Both the position numbers and the translations under genes were made by a program. The notes beneath the pieces were generated by a model. That model ran no database searches. It saw nothing but the letters and a program-made list of their open reading frames with translations, and had not been told where the DNA came from. Shown here one piece after another: positions 1 through 10,024 of a DNA stretch of 64,000 nucleotides (its first letter is position 1; every line of letters starts with the position of its first letter). This stretch comes from Bacteroidota bacterium. GTDB taxonomy: Bacteria; Bacteroidota; Bacteroidia; Chitinophagales; BACL12. The stretch is taken from the NCBI GenBank assembly GCA_016715425.1, contig JADKAC010000005.1, forward strand, positions 372,001 through 436,000, given 5' to 3'.

Positions 1-3000
1 ATTAAGTACTAAACTATTTCCACCGAAAGCAGGATTTCCATCCACTATCCAATTCAATGTATAAAAACCATTGAGGTTAGAATTAATGGTAACAGGGTCA
101 TTGCTGCAAAGAGGATTTGGTGATGCTGTTAATGCAATTATTGGTGTTGGATTAATAATTACCGGAGCAATATTACTTGTAATTACACATCCATTTATAT
201 CTGTTACTTCAACCGTATAATTTCCGGATTGAACTGCCAGATAAGAATTGGAAGTTGCACCCGGAATTATTGTTCCATTATTATACCATTGAAATAAAGT
301 ATAAGCACCTGCACCCGGAATCGTAATTAATGTGGGGCCACAGGATGGTGTCGCATAAATTAAATTAAATGCTGGTGGTGGAGTAACAATATTAATTGTA
401 TCAAAAACAGTAACAGTACATCCGTTTGCATCAGTTCCGGTAACAGTAACTATATAGGATCCGGTGGCATTAAAAATATGTTGCGGATTTTGAATATTTG
501 AACCGTAAGTATCTCCAAAATCCCAGCTCCAATCTACAATAGGTCCACCTAAAGTAATTGCACTGAAATTCACAGGCCCATTGCATCCTGTCGGAACAAT
601 TGTGGCTGAAATTGCAGGTCCATTTAAAATAAAAGTTTGTGTTGATATTGCTTGACAACCGGCAGCAGTATAAACAGTTAATGTAATGGTATAAGTACCG
701 GGTAATAAATAAGTATGCGGACCTGGTGTTGCTGATGTTGTTGTAAATCCATCTCCAAAATCCCAGAAATATCCGGTGATATTATAGCCGGGTAAATAGG
801 TGGAATAATCCGAAACAGAAACAGTATTACAAATAATATTGTAATCAAAATCGGCAGCTACAGGAACAACAATAACTGTGCATGCAGGAGGAGGAGGACA
901 ACAACCGGGATCTGAATTTTCATAACAAACTGTGTAATAACTTGCTGTTGCATAAGTATGCGAAACTGAATTTCCTGAACCGCCTGTTAAATCTCCAAAA
1001 TACCAAAATGGTGTTCCGGAACAGGTTGAATTTGCACTGAAATTATATATGTTACAATTCGGATTTCCTTGAGTGGCTGTGGGTGTATTATTTACACATG
1101 CGCAATTTGTTGGAAGTTCACAGCTATCAACTTCAGGACAAGCAACTATGTAATATGCTGTGTCTTTACAACCATTATTATCAGTAACAATTACGGAATA
1201 TGTTCCAGTAGAAGTTGCACTTATTGAGCTTGTAGTATCGCCACTCGGTGACCATACATAGTTATATCCGCCAGGGCCATTCAGTGCAACTAAATTCACT
1301 GTGTCTAATAACACACCATTTGTATCACACACGCTAATATTTGACTGAGAAATAGTTGTAGAAGGTGATGAAAATGCAATTACATTAATATAATCTTTTG
1401 CGGTGCATCCATTAGCATCCGTACCAATTACATAATAATTTCCTGGTAAGCTTACAGTGGCTGTTGGTCCGCCCAAAGGATTATTAGCAGCATTGAACCA
1501 TGAATAACCAGTTCCGCCTGTTGCGGTGAGAACGGTATTTGAACCCGGACAAAAAGGTGCAGCGCTTGCAGTTATTACAGGTAAAGCATAAATAGTTATT
1601 GGTAAAGAATAAGTGCCCGTTAAAGAAAGACATGTTGTTTCGGTAACTGTAAGAGTTACATTTTGTGGTGCATTCGGAATTACAGAATGCCATTCAATTG
1701 TTGGCGTTGCAGTTCCTTGTCCGCTTATTATTGTTCCTGCGCTTGGTGGAGTGATTGTCCAAACTACATTTGATAATCCGGGATAGCTGAGGATAGCTGT
1801 GTATATTTCATTTTGATCTGGGCAAACAGTTTGATTTCCTGTAAATGTAGGTGCAGGGATAGCAGGGGCATTTAAATTTAATATTGATGATGCAGAACAG
1901 CCATTTTCTGTTACAGTTAAGGTGAGTGTTCCGCTGGTAAATCCTGCAGGTAGTGTTAATGAAAAAGGATTTCCATTTCCAAATGCGGTATTAAATAATA
2001 CATCTATAAAATACCAATTATAAGTTGCACTGGCAGAATATCCTGATGTGGAATAATTATAAGTGCCTTGAGGACAAACAATGATTGGTCCTGTAATTAT
2101 TGGAGTAACCGGAGTTGGTTTAACCACCACTGTAATAGTTTGAGGATTGTTACAAACAGCACCCGCAGGAATTGTATTTGCAGTTACGGTGTAAGTTCCT
2201 ACTGTATTAAAAACAAAGGAAGCTGATGTTCCTGATTGTGGGGAATTACCAGGAGAGGTGGTTACCCAATTGCAATTATATGCTGAAGAAAAAAATGTAG
2301 GAGGACTATTTTCGCATACACTCGTTGGACCAAAAATGTCTAAGCTTGGTCGTACTTTTATTTTAATAGTATCTGCTCCTTCGCAATCCAAAATGTCATT
2401 CACCATATTACAAATGAGCGTATAATTTCCGGGCGTATTAAATGTTACCGATTGAATATAAGGAGGTGTATTGTAAGGTAAAATTGTAGTTGTTGATGAG
2501 GGATCAATTAATGTCCAAGTATATTGTGAACCCGGAACATAAGGTGCATTATACATTTCTGTTGCACCAACACAAACTACTAAAGGACCTAAAATATTAA
2601 AGTTGCCATTGGGCATAATAGGAACTGAAACAGTAGTTGTAGAAGCACAAACAGCAGGTGAACAACCTGATACGGTTAACGCAATTGTTCCAACAGGACC
2701 GGCACCCCAATCCACAGTTATACATGAAGTTCCTAATCCTGAAATAATAGTTCCTCCTGTTACTACCCACGTATAAGTGCAACCAGTTACACTTGTGCAA
2801 TATTGTACTTCAGGTTCATTTGAACAAACAGGAGTGATACAAAAAATATCAGGTCCGGGAAGATCACCAACTACTACAGTAATAGTATCAGTATTACTAC
2901 AACAATCTGTACTTGCAGTTAAAATAACAGTATAAGTGCCGGGTAGGGAATAACTATTTGTAACATTGGTAGCACCTAAAGTTGTGGTATAATTTCCATC

Positions 3001-3756
3001 CCCAAAATCCCATGTATAAGAGGTAAATGGTCCGGTGGAATTATTTATAAATGTGATTACTTCATTTAAACATGCATTAATAACACCGCCAACAATTGCA
3101 GAATTTGAACCTATAGAAACTGTGCCATTTGGATAAGCGGAAACTCCATGTACACAAGCGGGTTTTGTGTTTGTACAACCTGCTGCATTTGTTTCTTCTA
3201 CGCATAAGGATCCGCATTCGCCTGCTCCCGTTCCTCCGGTTGTGTTCCATTGCACCATTACCGAATTTGTTCCAAGTCCACTAATAATTGTTCCTCCGAA
3301 AATGGTCCAGTTATAAGTACTGCCTGGTGTATTTATTACAAAATAATTTACGATCTCATCCACACAAAAAGTATCACAAACCAAATCGCTTCCTCCCACT
3401 CCTCCATCATCAGGTTTAATTGAGCAAGGATTTTTTGCATATTGGATAAGAGGTTCTGGTATTGAATAAGCATTGATATTAAAAGTTTCTGTGGTTGTTC
3501 CGTTATCTGCAGTTAGAGTATAGATTCCGACAAGCGTCCAGTTAATAGAAACGGTATTTCCTGCCGCATTAAGTGCTGGGCCGGTTGGCGAAATTGTCCA
3601 GGTTATATTTCCAGTTAAACTAGTTGTATAGGAAGAAGAAGTTCCAATACAAATGGTGGAATCGCCCGTTATTTGAGCCTGGATTTCAAAGCTGCAAAAA
3701 ATACAAAATAGTGAAATGGTTAATGCAGCTAAATGGCGTGTAAAATTTGGTTTCAT
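1..3756 (-). CDS. Large PKD/Ig-like repeat surface protein, N-terminal part (runs off left edge)
   Basis: The minus-strand frame is open from the ATG at 3754-3756 to position 1, giving 1252 codons with no stop, so the gene continues outside the window. Residues 1-28 form a signal peptide (basic start, hydrophobic core, cleavage near IQA-QIT). The rest is Cys-, Thr- and Gly-rich repeat sequence. PKD-type motifs with W-D/Y-FGD appear near residues 249, 918, 1000 and 1077. A second repeat type with the core GTIISG-x-GT occurs near residues 155, 337 and 676. Such proteins are adhesin-like or matrix proteins of Bacteroidota, usually exported by T9SS; the sorting domain would be in the missing C-terminus. 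The function is inferred from architecture only, and no catalytic domain is visible. Confidence 0.88.
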   Translation of the reverse strand, partial: MKPNFTRHLAALTISLFCIFCSFEIQAQITGDSTICIGTSSSYTTSLTGNITWTISPTGPALNAAGNTVSINWTLVGIYTLTADNGTTTETFNINAYSIPEPLIQYAKNPCSIKPDDGGVGGSDLVCDTFCVDEIVNYFVINTPGSTYNWTIFGGTIISGLGTNSVMVQWNTTGGTGAGECGSLCVEETNAAGCTNTKPACVHGVSAYPNGTVSIGSNSAIVGGVINACLNEVITFINNSTGPFTSYTWDFGDGNYTTTLGATNVTNSYSLPGTYTVILTASTDCCSNTDTITVVVGDLPGPDIFCITPVCSNEPEVQYCTSVTGCTYTWVVTGGTIISGLGTSCITVDWGAGPVGTIALTVSGCSPAVCASTTTVSVPIMPNGNFNILGPLVVCVGATEMYNAPYVPGSQYTWTLIDPSSTTTILPYNTPPYIQSVTFNTPGNYTLICNMVNDILDCEGADTIKIKVRPSLDIFGPTSVCENSPPTFFSSAYNCNWVTTSPGNSPQSGTSASFVFNTVGTYTVTANTIPAGAVCNNPQTITVVVKPTPVTPIITGPIIVCPQGTYNYSTSGYSASATYNWYFIDVLFNTAFGNGNPFSLTLPAGFTSGTLTLTVTENGCSASSILNLNAPAIPAPTFTGNQTVCPDQNEIYTAILSYPGLSNVVWTITPPSAGTIISGQGTATPTIEWHSVIPNAPQNVTLTVTETTCLSLTGTYSLPITIYALPVITASAAPFCPGSNTVLTATGGTGYSWFNAANNPLGGPTATVSLPGNYYVIGTDANGCTAKDYINVIAFSSPSTTISQSNISVCDTNGVLLDTVNLVALNGPGGYNYVWSPSGDTTSSISATSTGTYSVIVTDNNGCKDTAYYIVACPEVDSCELPTNCACVNNTPTATQGNPNCNIYNFSANSTCSGTPFWYFGDLTGGSGNSVSHTYATASYYTVCYENSDPGCCPPPPACTVIVVPVAADFDYNIICNTVSVSDYSTYLPGYNITGYFWDFGDGFTTTSATPGPHTYLLPGTYTITLTVYTAAGCQAISTQTFILNGPAISATIVPTGCNGPVNFSAITLGGPIVDWSWDFGDTYGSNIQNPQHIFNATGSYIVTVTGTDANGCTVTVFDTINIVTPPPAFNLIYATPSCGPTLITIPGAGAYTLFQWYNNGTIIPGATSNSYLAVQSGNYTVEVTDINGCVITSNIAPVIINPTPIIALTASPNPLCSNDPVTINSNLNGFYTLNWIVDGNPAFGGNSLVLN

Positions 3757-3867
3757 GTTAATTGGTTTTTGTATAATATGAATTATCAAAAATCAATAAA
3801 AGCAGGATTAAACTTTCAGTAAATGAGTGAACGGTTAAAAATGAATATTAAAATGCGTTGTGCATTA

Positions 3868-6765
3868 TTAAACGGAATCGGACTTGAGTGGTAAGGTTAT
3901 AGTAACAAGTGTCCCCTCTACATTTTGATTATTCTTTTGAGCTGAGCTAATGGTAAAAAAATGTGGTTTGCCGGTTTGTTTTTCTAACAACTCTAATCGC
4001 CTTTTAGTAATAATAGAACCCATGCTTGTTTTGATAGAATTTGTTTCTGTAGCTTGATTTAAAATATATCCCACACCATCATCTAATATTCGGATTATAA
4101 TATTTAAATCTTTTTTTTCGATGCTGATATTTACATGTCCGTTTTCAGCTTTTGGAATCAATCCATGCCAGATCGCATTTTCAACAAAGGGTTGAATAAT
4201 CATTGTAGGTATAAATAATTTATCGGTTTCTAATTCAGGAGAAACGGTAATTGAATATTCCAGTTTATCACCAAAACGCACTTTCTCAAATTGTAAATAC
4301 AAGGATAGCCTTTCAATTTCTTCTTCCAGAGCAATGTATTTATTTTTAGATGTTTCTAAGTTGAGCCGAATTAATCTTGCAAATTGTGTTAGATATTTGT
4401 TCGCTTCTTTCTTATCATTTCTAATAATATATTGTTGCACTGAATTCACTGCATTAAAAATAAAATGCGGATTCATCATTGCTTGTAGAGCTTGTTGTTC
4501 CGCAAATGCAAGATCCTCACTTAATTTTAATTGTACTACAGCTTTGTGTTTTGCTTTATTAATTCTAAAAATAATTACAGAAGAAATGAGCATTGCAATA
4601 ATTCCTATTAAAAGTGGTATAAACCATTGTTGTGAATAAAAAGGAGCTTCAATAAATATAGTAAGTGAATTGTCGGGTAAAGGAATAATATCGCCATTCA
4701 TCAAACGAAATTGTAGATGATGCAGACCCGGACTTAAGCCATTTAATTCTAACAATCCAACAGCAGCACTTAGCCAGTTTCCATTATCTATAGAATATTC
4801 TACTAATGGAACTGTAGAAGCATATCGAATTGCAGAATAATGTATTTTGATAAATCCATTATTATATTCAGAAATAATTTTATCATTACCTCTGAACTTG
4901 CCCATGTCGGTTATGATGTTTAAGATATGAAATTTGGGTGCAGGTAGATTGACAGGCGCAATAAAATTTTTCCATTGAAAAGCACCAAAATTTCCCGCTA
5001 TTACTAATGTGTTTCCTTTTATATAAAAATCTTTGATATCGTCGGCGGGTAAGCCGTTGGACGATGTGAGTGGTTGTAATTTTTGAAATCCTTTTTTAGA
5101 AATAATTAATCTGTTTAATCCGGAGGCAGAATTTATCCATAAGGTATCGCCAATTAATTGCAGGTGACGTGTTAAGTTTGTTGTTAAACCATTTTGTGAA
5201 TGCGCATGCCATAGTATGGAATAATCTTTTTCATCAATTGCATAAATTCCATAACCATCCGTAGAGATTAATACAAGATTTTCTTTTTCATAAAATGCAA
5301 AATCAAGAATACGTTTGCCATCTAATTCTGCAACATTAATTCTACGGATAGAATCTTTATAAGTGTACGTTCCGCTTTCAGCAGAGAACCAAAGCAAATC
5401 ATTATTATATTGAACACTGAATGATCGTTTGGAAAATATTTTTTCTTCAGTCCAAATATTTTTCTTAAACCTAAAAATTGAAACTCCATAAGAATAAGCA
5501 GCGGCAAATTCTTTCTCATTTAATACCGAGATTGATTTTACTGTTCTTCCACCTATACTCCCTGAAATCAATGTTTTTTCCTTTCTATTAATTTGATAAA
5601 CACCTTCATCTGAAGCAACCAGTAGGGAATTGCCAGCAACATCAAAATCAATTATTCTTGCATATTTATTTATATCTATTAGCTTGAAATTGCGTTTCTC
5701 ATCTTTATTGTCAATCATAGTAACGTTTGCAAAAGAATTTCCTGCCCAAATATTATCTGCGCTATCTATATACAAACAATTAATGGATAATAATTCAGCT
5801 TCATTGTCTGAAAATATTTGTTTTTTATTAAAAAAATCTGCATAAAAAACAAATATCCCGTTTGAAATAGTAGAAATCCAAAAATTTCCTTCAAAATCTT
5901 GATCTATACTATTTATTTTATACTCTGAAAGTAAAGTTGTGAATACTCCGTTATGGATATATTGTATTCCTTTATTGAGGTCGAAATACCAGCAATCGTT
6001 ATTTGAATCTACGAAGAGATAGGGTATTTGATTCAGTTTAGGATTAAAATTTAGAGGTACTATTAAGTTTGAGATTGTATTGGAAATTATACCTTTATCA
6101 GTAATGTAATAATATTCATCATTCGCATTTGTATAAGAATAAATAAGAGGCACTATAATTTCATCGCTATTAATTTCTGCAACATCGTTTTTTAGAACAT
6201 ATACTATTCTTGTTTCATCGCATAATACTGAAAAGTATATTTTATTATCCAGTTCAAATAAGCCGGATACAGGGTTGCATTTTTTATCATATTTAAAATC
6301 TATTTTTTTTATTGTTTCTTCTTCAATCCTCACAATATCGTATGGGGAATATAGATATAAATCATTGGAAACTGTGATCAAAAAATTCGATAGCTTGTAG
6401 TTATTATTTAGCTCAGCTAACAGGGGGCTGTTTGTTTCGTTGTAAACGATATTATCTTTTATAAAAAATATTTTCCCATTAAAAGTGATGCCCCAAATTC
6501 TATTTTGATTATCGCCGAAAACTAAAATTACTTCTGTGTCGGGCAACCCATCTTCAGTACTGAATGTTTCAAAAGCAACTCCATCATATCGTATCAGACC
6601 AATGACGCTTCCAATCCAAAGAAAACCATCATCCGCACAGAATACATTATAAACATTCATTGTAGGAAGGCCATTCAAATAATTGAATTGCTTACTGTAA
6701 TAATTTTGAGTAAAACTTTGAATTGAAATACTAATCAACAAGAATGTGATGCACTGTTTTATCAT
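3868..6765 (-). CDS. Sensor histidine kinase, beta-propeller periplasmic sensor with LytS/YehU-type kinase
   Basis: 965 aa. Residues 1-20 are a signal peptide. Residues about 20-640 are two-component-regulator propeller (Reg_prop-like) repeats with recurring GLP-D and FWIST/LWFS-type blades, followed by a Y_Y_Y-like Ig domain to about 710. One membrane span lies at about 715-735. The His_kinase (PF06580-type) core has the motif NPHFIFNAVN with the likely phospho-accepting His767. A HATPase domain with DDGVGY completes the protein. This is the two-component layout in which the periplasmic propeller senses a ligand and the kinase signals to a LytTR regulator. That regulator is encoded one nucleotide upstream (gap at 6766), so the two genes are co-transcribed. 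The ligand is unknown. Confidence 0.93.
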   Translation of the reverse strand: MIKQCITFLLISISIQSFTQNYYSKQFNYLNGLPTMNVYNVFCADDGFLWIGSVIGLIRYDGVAFETFSTEDGLPDTEVILVFGDNQNRIWGITFNGKIFFIKDNIVYNETNSPLLAELNNNYKLSNFLITVSNDLYLYSPYDIVRIEEETIKKIDFKYDKKCNPVSGLFELDNKIYFSVLCDETRIVYVLKNDVAEINSDEIIVPLIYSYTNANDEYYYITDKGIISNTISNLIVPLNFNPKLNQIPYLFVDSNNDCWYFDLNKGIQYIHNGVFTTLLSEYKINSIDQDFEGNFWISTISNGIFVFYADFFNKKQIFSDNEAELLSINCLYIDSADNIWAGNSFANVTMIDNKDEKRNFKLIDINKYARIIDFDVAGNSLLVASDEGVYQINRKEKTLISGSIGGRTVKSISVLNEKEFAAAYSYGVSIFRFKKNIWTEEKIFSKRSFSVQYNNDLLWFSAESGTYTYKDSIRRINVAELDGKRILDFAFYEKENLVLISTDGYGIYAIDEKDYSILWHAHSQNGLTTNLTRHLQLIGDTLWINSASGLNRLIISKKGFQKLQPLTSSNGLPADDIKDFYIKGNTLVIAGNFGAFQWKNFIAPVNLPAPKFHILNIITDMGKFRGNDKIISEYNNGFIKIHYSAIRYASTVPLVEYSIDNGNWLSAAVGLLELNGLSPGLHHLQFRLMNGDIIPLPDNSLTIFIEAPFYSQQWFIPLLIGIIAMLISSVIIFRINKAKHKAVVQLKLSEDLAFAEQQALQAMMNPHFIFNAVNSVQQYIIRNDKKEANKYLTQFARLIRLNLETSKNKYIALEEEIERLSLYLQFEKVRFGDKLEYSITVSPELETDKLFIPTMIIQPFVENAIWHGLIPKAENGHVNISIEKKDLNIIIRILDDGVGYILNQATETNSIKTSMGSIITKRRLELLEKQTGKPHFFTISSAQKNNQNVEGTLVTITLPLKSDSV

Positions 6766-6766
6766 A

Positions 6767-7534
6767 TCATTGAATTAACAATGCCTGCATTAATTCCTGG
6801 ATTTTTCTTCGGGAAACCGGTAACGAAACTCCATCATTCATTATAACACTGTTGCCGTCTTTTTTAATATAATCTGCTACATGGCTGAGGTTAATATGAA
6901 ATGATTTATGTATTCGAAAAAATCCTTCCGGAAGTTGTTGTTCAAATTCGGCCATTGTTTTAGATGCTACTATTTTCCCTCCATTTAGAAGATGAAAAAT
7001 TGTATAATTACTATCTGCCTCCATATACACTATATCTTTTGCAAGTATAAAATGAATACCTTCCAAATGGGGGACAGCAATGCGATTTAATTTATTTGGA
7101 TTGGTGAATTTATCTAAAATGTCCTTTATAGATTTTTCATATTTCAAGTCTATAGTATTTTGTTTAGCAAGCCGGTCTTTTACTCTTGATACTGCATGAA
7201 TCAATTCGTCAGAATCCACGGGCTTTAATAAATAATCAACTGCAGCTTCACGAAATGCTTTAATAGCATAATCGTTATGTGCTGTTATAAATACTACATG
7301 ATAAATATTTTTTGGTAAGGAGGATAACAAATCAAACCCATTTTCTCCCGGCATGGAAATATCCAAAAAAATAACATCAATCTTGTTCCGATTTAAAAAA
7401 TTGCGTGCCGCTTCTGCAGAATGCGCCACACCGGACACAACTACTTCAGGACAATATTCATTGAGCAACCAACTTAATGTTTCGCAGGCCGGAAGTTCAT
7501 CATCCACCAAAAGAGCATGTATTTGTTCAGACAT
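6767..7534 (-). CDS. LytTR-family response regulator
   Basis: 255 aa from the ATG at 7532-7534. The receiver domain (about 1-120) has the acidic pair D11-D12, phospho-acceptor D58 in the FLDISMPG motif and the conserved Lys in LLKPVD. The C-terminal LytTR DNA-binding domain (about 150-255) includes the typical YMEADSNYT and RIHKSFHINL segments. A longer frame opens at 7714, but the extra 60 residues do not match a receiver N-terminus, and a TAnnTTTG promoter element sits at 7561-7568 inside that extension. The shorter start is therefore preferred. The protein should be phosphorylated by the kinase encoded immediately downstream and regulate unknown genes. Confidence 0.92.
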   Translation of the reverse strand: MSEQIHALLVDDELPACETLSWLLNEYCPEVVVSGVAHSAEAARNFLNRNKIDVIFLDISMPGENGFDLLSSLPKNIYHVVFITAHNDYAIKAFREAAVDYLLKPVDSDELIHAVSRVKDRLAKQNTIDLKYEKSIKDILDKFTNPNKLNRIAVPHLEGIHFILAKDIVYMEADSNYTIFHLLNGGKIVASKTMAEFEQQLPEGFFRIHKSFHINLSHVADYIKKDGNSVIMNDGVSLPVSRRKIQELMQALLIQ

Positions 7535-7923
7535 ATTTTGTACGAACTTGCGCATAAAAACAAATTTAGCATCCATTAATGAGTAAACTGCTAATGCGGA
7601 TGAGCAAAAGGGTTTTATTAATGTGTATAGGTTTGTTATGAGTAAAGGGAATTGGGTGGAATTCAAATTAATACTTTGCTTATTTCTTCCGAACTTACTA
7701 TTCAATGTATCCACTAAATCAAACTGATTGCCATTGCAGTGATTATCTAAAAGTGATTATCAATAGGGTGAGCTTAAAGAAAAATAGTGATTCAACTGTT
7801 TTCTGAAGAAGTAATTTCTTTTATTTGCGAAATGCCCCTTGATTTGCAACTGTTGTTAAAAATGCAGCAAAACTATGAGACAGTTAATTTTGTAACATAC
7901 TTTTCAATAAGTAAAAATCGGCA
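7535..7923. other. Divergent intergenic region between the LytTR regulator and the acyltransferase
   Basis: 389 nt without a credible gene; the open frame here is an upstream extension of the response regulator and is not protein-like. It holds a minus-strand promoter element (7561-7568). On the plus strand a TAATTTTG element at 7885-7892, 31 nt before the acyltransferase ATG, could serve that gene. No hairpin or repeat of note is seen. Confidence 0.5.
7561..7568 (-). promoter_or_regulatory. Bacteroidota -7 promoter element for the LytTR regulator
   Basis: Read on the minus strand the bases are TAAATTTG, matching the TAnnTTTG consensus of the Bacteroidota housekeeping sigma factor. The -33 element (a TTTA about 15 nt upstream) is weak. 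Transcription would start near 7555, leaving a leader of about 20 nt before the ATG at 7534. Confidence 0.4.
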
Positions 7924-8790
7924 ATGGCTAAACTCCTGTATTATATAATTATTAAACCGCTTTCACTGCTTCCTTTGCGGATGTTATATTTTATATCTGA
8001 TGGTATTTTTTTTATACTCTATTATCTTACACCGTATAGAAAAAAAGTAGTGTTGGCAAATTTGCGTAATTCATTTCCCGAGAAAAATGATACAGAAATA
8101 AAGAAGATTGCAAAGGGATTTTACAGACACTTTGTGGATTTAATTGCAGAGAGTATTCGCATGTTCAGCATGTCAGAAAAAGAAGTTTTGCGACGGTTCA
8201 GAATTGATGATGTAGCGCTGCATCATCAATTGTATCAAGAGGGGAGAAGTATTATATTAACCGGCGGACATTATAATAATTGGGAAATGCTGGCATTGGC
8301 AATTAATCAACAATTACCACATCAGGTTGCTGCGCTTTATACGCCAATGCGGAATACGTTTTTCGATACTACTTTTTTGAAATCACGCAGTAAATTCGGA
8401 TTATTAATGATACCAAAAAAAAAGGTAAAGGAATTTTTTGAAGACAATACACAAAATTTAACTGCCACTATTTTTGGTGCAGATCAAAGTCCATCTACAC
8501 ACTCTAAAAGTTATTATCGCACCCGGTTTTTAAATCAGGAAACTGCAGTATTGTTTGGTGCTGAAAAATATGCCATGGAATATAATTATCCTGTCGTGTT
8601 TATGCATATTCATAAAATAAAACGAGGATATTATAATGCTACTTCTCAAGTAGTGGAACTGTACCCGCAAAATGCAGAATATGGAAGCATTACCAAAAAG
8701 CATACAGCATTGCTTGAAAAAGAAATTCAAAACAATCCTGAATTTTGGTTATGGTCGCATAAACGATGGAAGATAAAATTTGAAAAATAA
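7924..8790 (+). CDS. Lipid A biosynthesis acyltransferase family protein (LpxL/HtrB-like)
   Basis: 288 aa, close to the usual length for the family. An N-terminal hydrophobic segment (about 5-35) anchors it in the inner membrane. The catalytic HX4E motif is present as H116-YNNW-E121 after a GG pair, followed by the conserved region around GADQSPS. Family members transfer an acyl chain from acyl-ACP to the lipid A precursor, or in some Bacteroidota to other lipids such as ornithine lipids. The exact acceptor cannot be decided from sequence. The gene is monocistronic or co-transcribed with the following lipoprotein (80-nt gap). Confidence 0.88.
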   Translation: MAKLLYYIIIKPLSLLPLRMLYFISDGIFFILYYLTPYRKKVVLANLRNSFPEKNDTEIKKIAKGFYRHFVDLIAESIRMFSMSEKEVLRRFRIDDVALHHQLYQEGRSIILTGGHYNNWEMLALAINQQLPHQVAALYTPMRNTFFDTTFLKSRSKFGLLMIPKKKVKEFFEDNTQNLTATIFGADQSPSTHSKSYYRTRFLNQETAVLFGAEKYAMEYNYPVVFMHIHKIKRGYYNATSQVVELYPQNAEYGSITKKHTALLEKEIQNNPEFWLWSHKRWKIKFEK

Positions 8791-8848
8791 ATTGAGTATT
8801 GTGAGAATTAATTTTTTATAAGTCATCACTTACAATCTATTTATAATT

Positions 8849-8856
8849 TACATTTG
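8849..8856 (+). promoter_or_regulatory. Putative -7 promoter element before the small lipoprotein gene
   Basis: TACATTTG fits TAnnTTTG and lies 14 nt before the ATG at 8871, implying a very short leader. No clear TTTG -33 element is seen. Confidence 0.35.
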
Positions 8857-8870
8857 GGAAAATTTTATTT

Positions 8871-9368
8871 ATGTATAAAGCATTGTTGTTTCTTGCGCTT
8901 CCATTGATGTTGATTTTAACCGGTTGTCCTTTGGGTGATGATTATCCTTTGGGAGAAAAATCGGATTCAAAAGTAGATACTTCTATTCTTGGCACTTGGT
9001 CAAATGATCTCGATTCCGCCGAAGTTAAAAAGGTGTTGATAGAACCATTGGATGCTGAGAAAGTGAAAGTGACTGTGTTGGAAAAGAGAGAAGCATACGT
9101 AGAAGTAGTGGAAGTTTTTTATGGTTGGTTCACAGAAGTAAATAAACAAAAATTTATTTTTCTTCAGGATGTAAATGATGAATCTGCACAATACTATACG
9201 TATGGGTATTCTATCAATAAAAAGAAAATGAAAACCTTTGATATGGGTTTCTTAATTGCCTATTTTGAGTCTGTTACCTCCACAGAAGAATATCGTAAAG
9301 AAGTAAGTGAACTGCTGAACACATATGATACATTCAGCACCGAGGTGAACTGGAAAAAAGAGAAGTAG
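8871..9368 (+). CDS. Hypothetical lipoprotein
   Basis: 165 aa. A hydrophobic signal peptide ends in the lipobox LTGC with lipidated C19, so the mature protein is membrane-anchored. The body is acidic and Lys-rich with a GTWSND-like segment near residue 42, reminiscent of small lipocalin-like lipoproteins, but no family is recognised with certainty. It stands alone between the acyltransferase and a convergent nucleotidyltransferase-like gene. Function unknown. Confidence 0.8.
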   Translation: MYKALLFLALPLMLILTGCPLGDDYPLGEKSDSKVDTSILGTWSNDLDSAEVKKVLIEPLDAEKVKVTVLEKREAYVEVVEVFYGWFTEVNKQKFIFLQDVNDESAQYYTYGYSINKKKMKTFDMGFLIAYFESVTSTEEYRKEVSELLNTYDTFSTEVNWKKEK

Positions 9369-9391
9369 AAAAAATAAAATTCCGGGTTCCG

Positions 9392-10024
9392 CTATTCAGA
9401 AAAAATCTTATCGGCATGCAGTGTAGCCTGCTGAATACGTTGCTTGATATTTTTAAGTGGAAGAGGTTTTAGCATTTTTGGCGGATCAATAGCCTCATCA
9501 ATATCATCAAAATAATTTAGCGCTTTTATTGCAGAAACCGCATTGCTATTCGGATATTTATTTGTGTAAAAACCAAGCATTTGATTGAGCGAAAATTCTG
9601 TTAGCAAAACATACACATCAATAAAATCTTTTATACGCTGACCACTATTCACAATTGCATTGAGTTTCATTGCCGCAATATCCTGCTTTGAAAGAAAGGT
9701 AATGCCTTCCTCTGTTATGGGTGGCAAAACATATGGATAAGGATGTGAAATAAAATCAACTTTAATGTTATTGATAAAGCAAATGATGGTATTGGTTCTA
9801 ACAAATATTACTCTGTAATTAAATCTTGATTCTAATAATGAAATAATTTGAAAATATTCAAAACTGTTTTGAGTAAATAAATCAATAGAGGTGCGATGTC
9901 CGAGTTGTAAGGCAAGAGCTATTCCTCCGCCTAATTTAAAGTCATTAAACTCAAGTATTGTTTGAAGTTGTTGAATTAGGGTAAAAGTTTCAGGGGCAAT
10001 AATCATGGAGTCTTTATGCAGCAT
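9392..10024 (-). CDS. AbiEii/AbiGii-type nucleotidyltransferase-like protein (possible toxin)
   Basis: 210 aa from the ATG at 10024, chosen because MLHKDS-x-IAPET matches the usual N-terminus of the family; the open frame extends 18 codons further upstream. The signature LGGGIALALQLGHRTS-ID appears near residue 40, and a later SKQDIAAMKLNAI-x-RIKDFIDVYVLL block is typical of the DUF1814/AbiEii fold. Members act as toxins that modify tRNA, or as uncharacterised nucleotidyltransferases. The motif usually reads S-x-D-x-D, but here it is SIDLFT, so the second Asp appears to be missing. It overlaps the upstream small gene by 11 nt, as in toxin-antitoxin or abortive-infection pairs. Confidence 0.78.
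   Translation of the reverse strand: MLHKDSMIIAPETFTLIQQLQTILEFNDFKLGGGIALALQLGHRTSIDLFTQNSFEYFQIISLLESRFNYRVIFVRTNTIICFINNIKVDFISHPYPYVLPPITEEGITFLSKQDIAAMKLNAIVNSGQRIKDFIDVYVLLTEFSLNQMLGFYTNKYPNSNAVSAIKALNYFDDIDEAIDPPKMLKPLPLKNIKQRIQQATLHADKIFSE

Noticed and set aside
470..2800. Several short minus-strand ORFs within 1-3.7 kb
   Set aside because: They are out-of-frame shadows of the long open frame (3756 to the left edge), with Cys/Asn/Tyr-rich nonsense translations.
7535..7714. 60-residue N-terminal extension of the LytTR regulator
   Set aside because: Not receiver-like, and a TAnnTTTG promoter element lies within it; homologous receivers start at MSEQIHALLVDDE.
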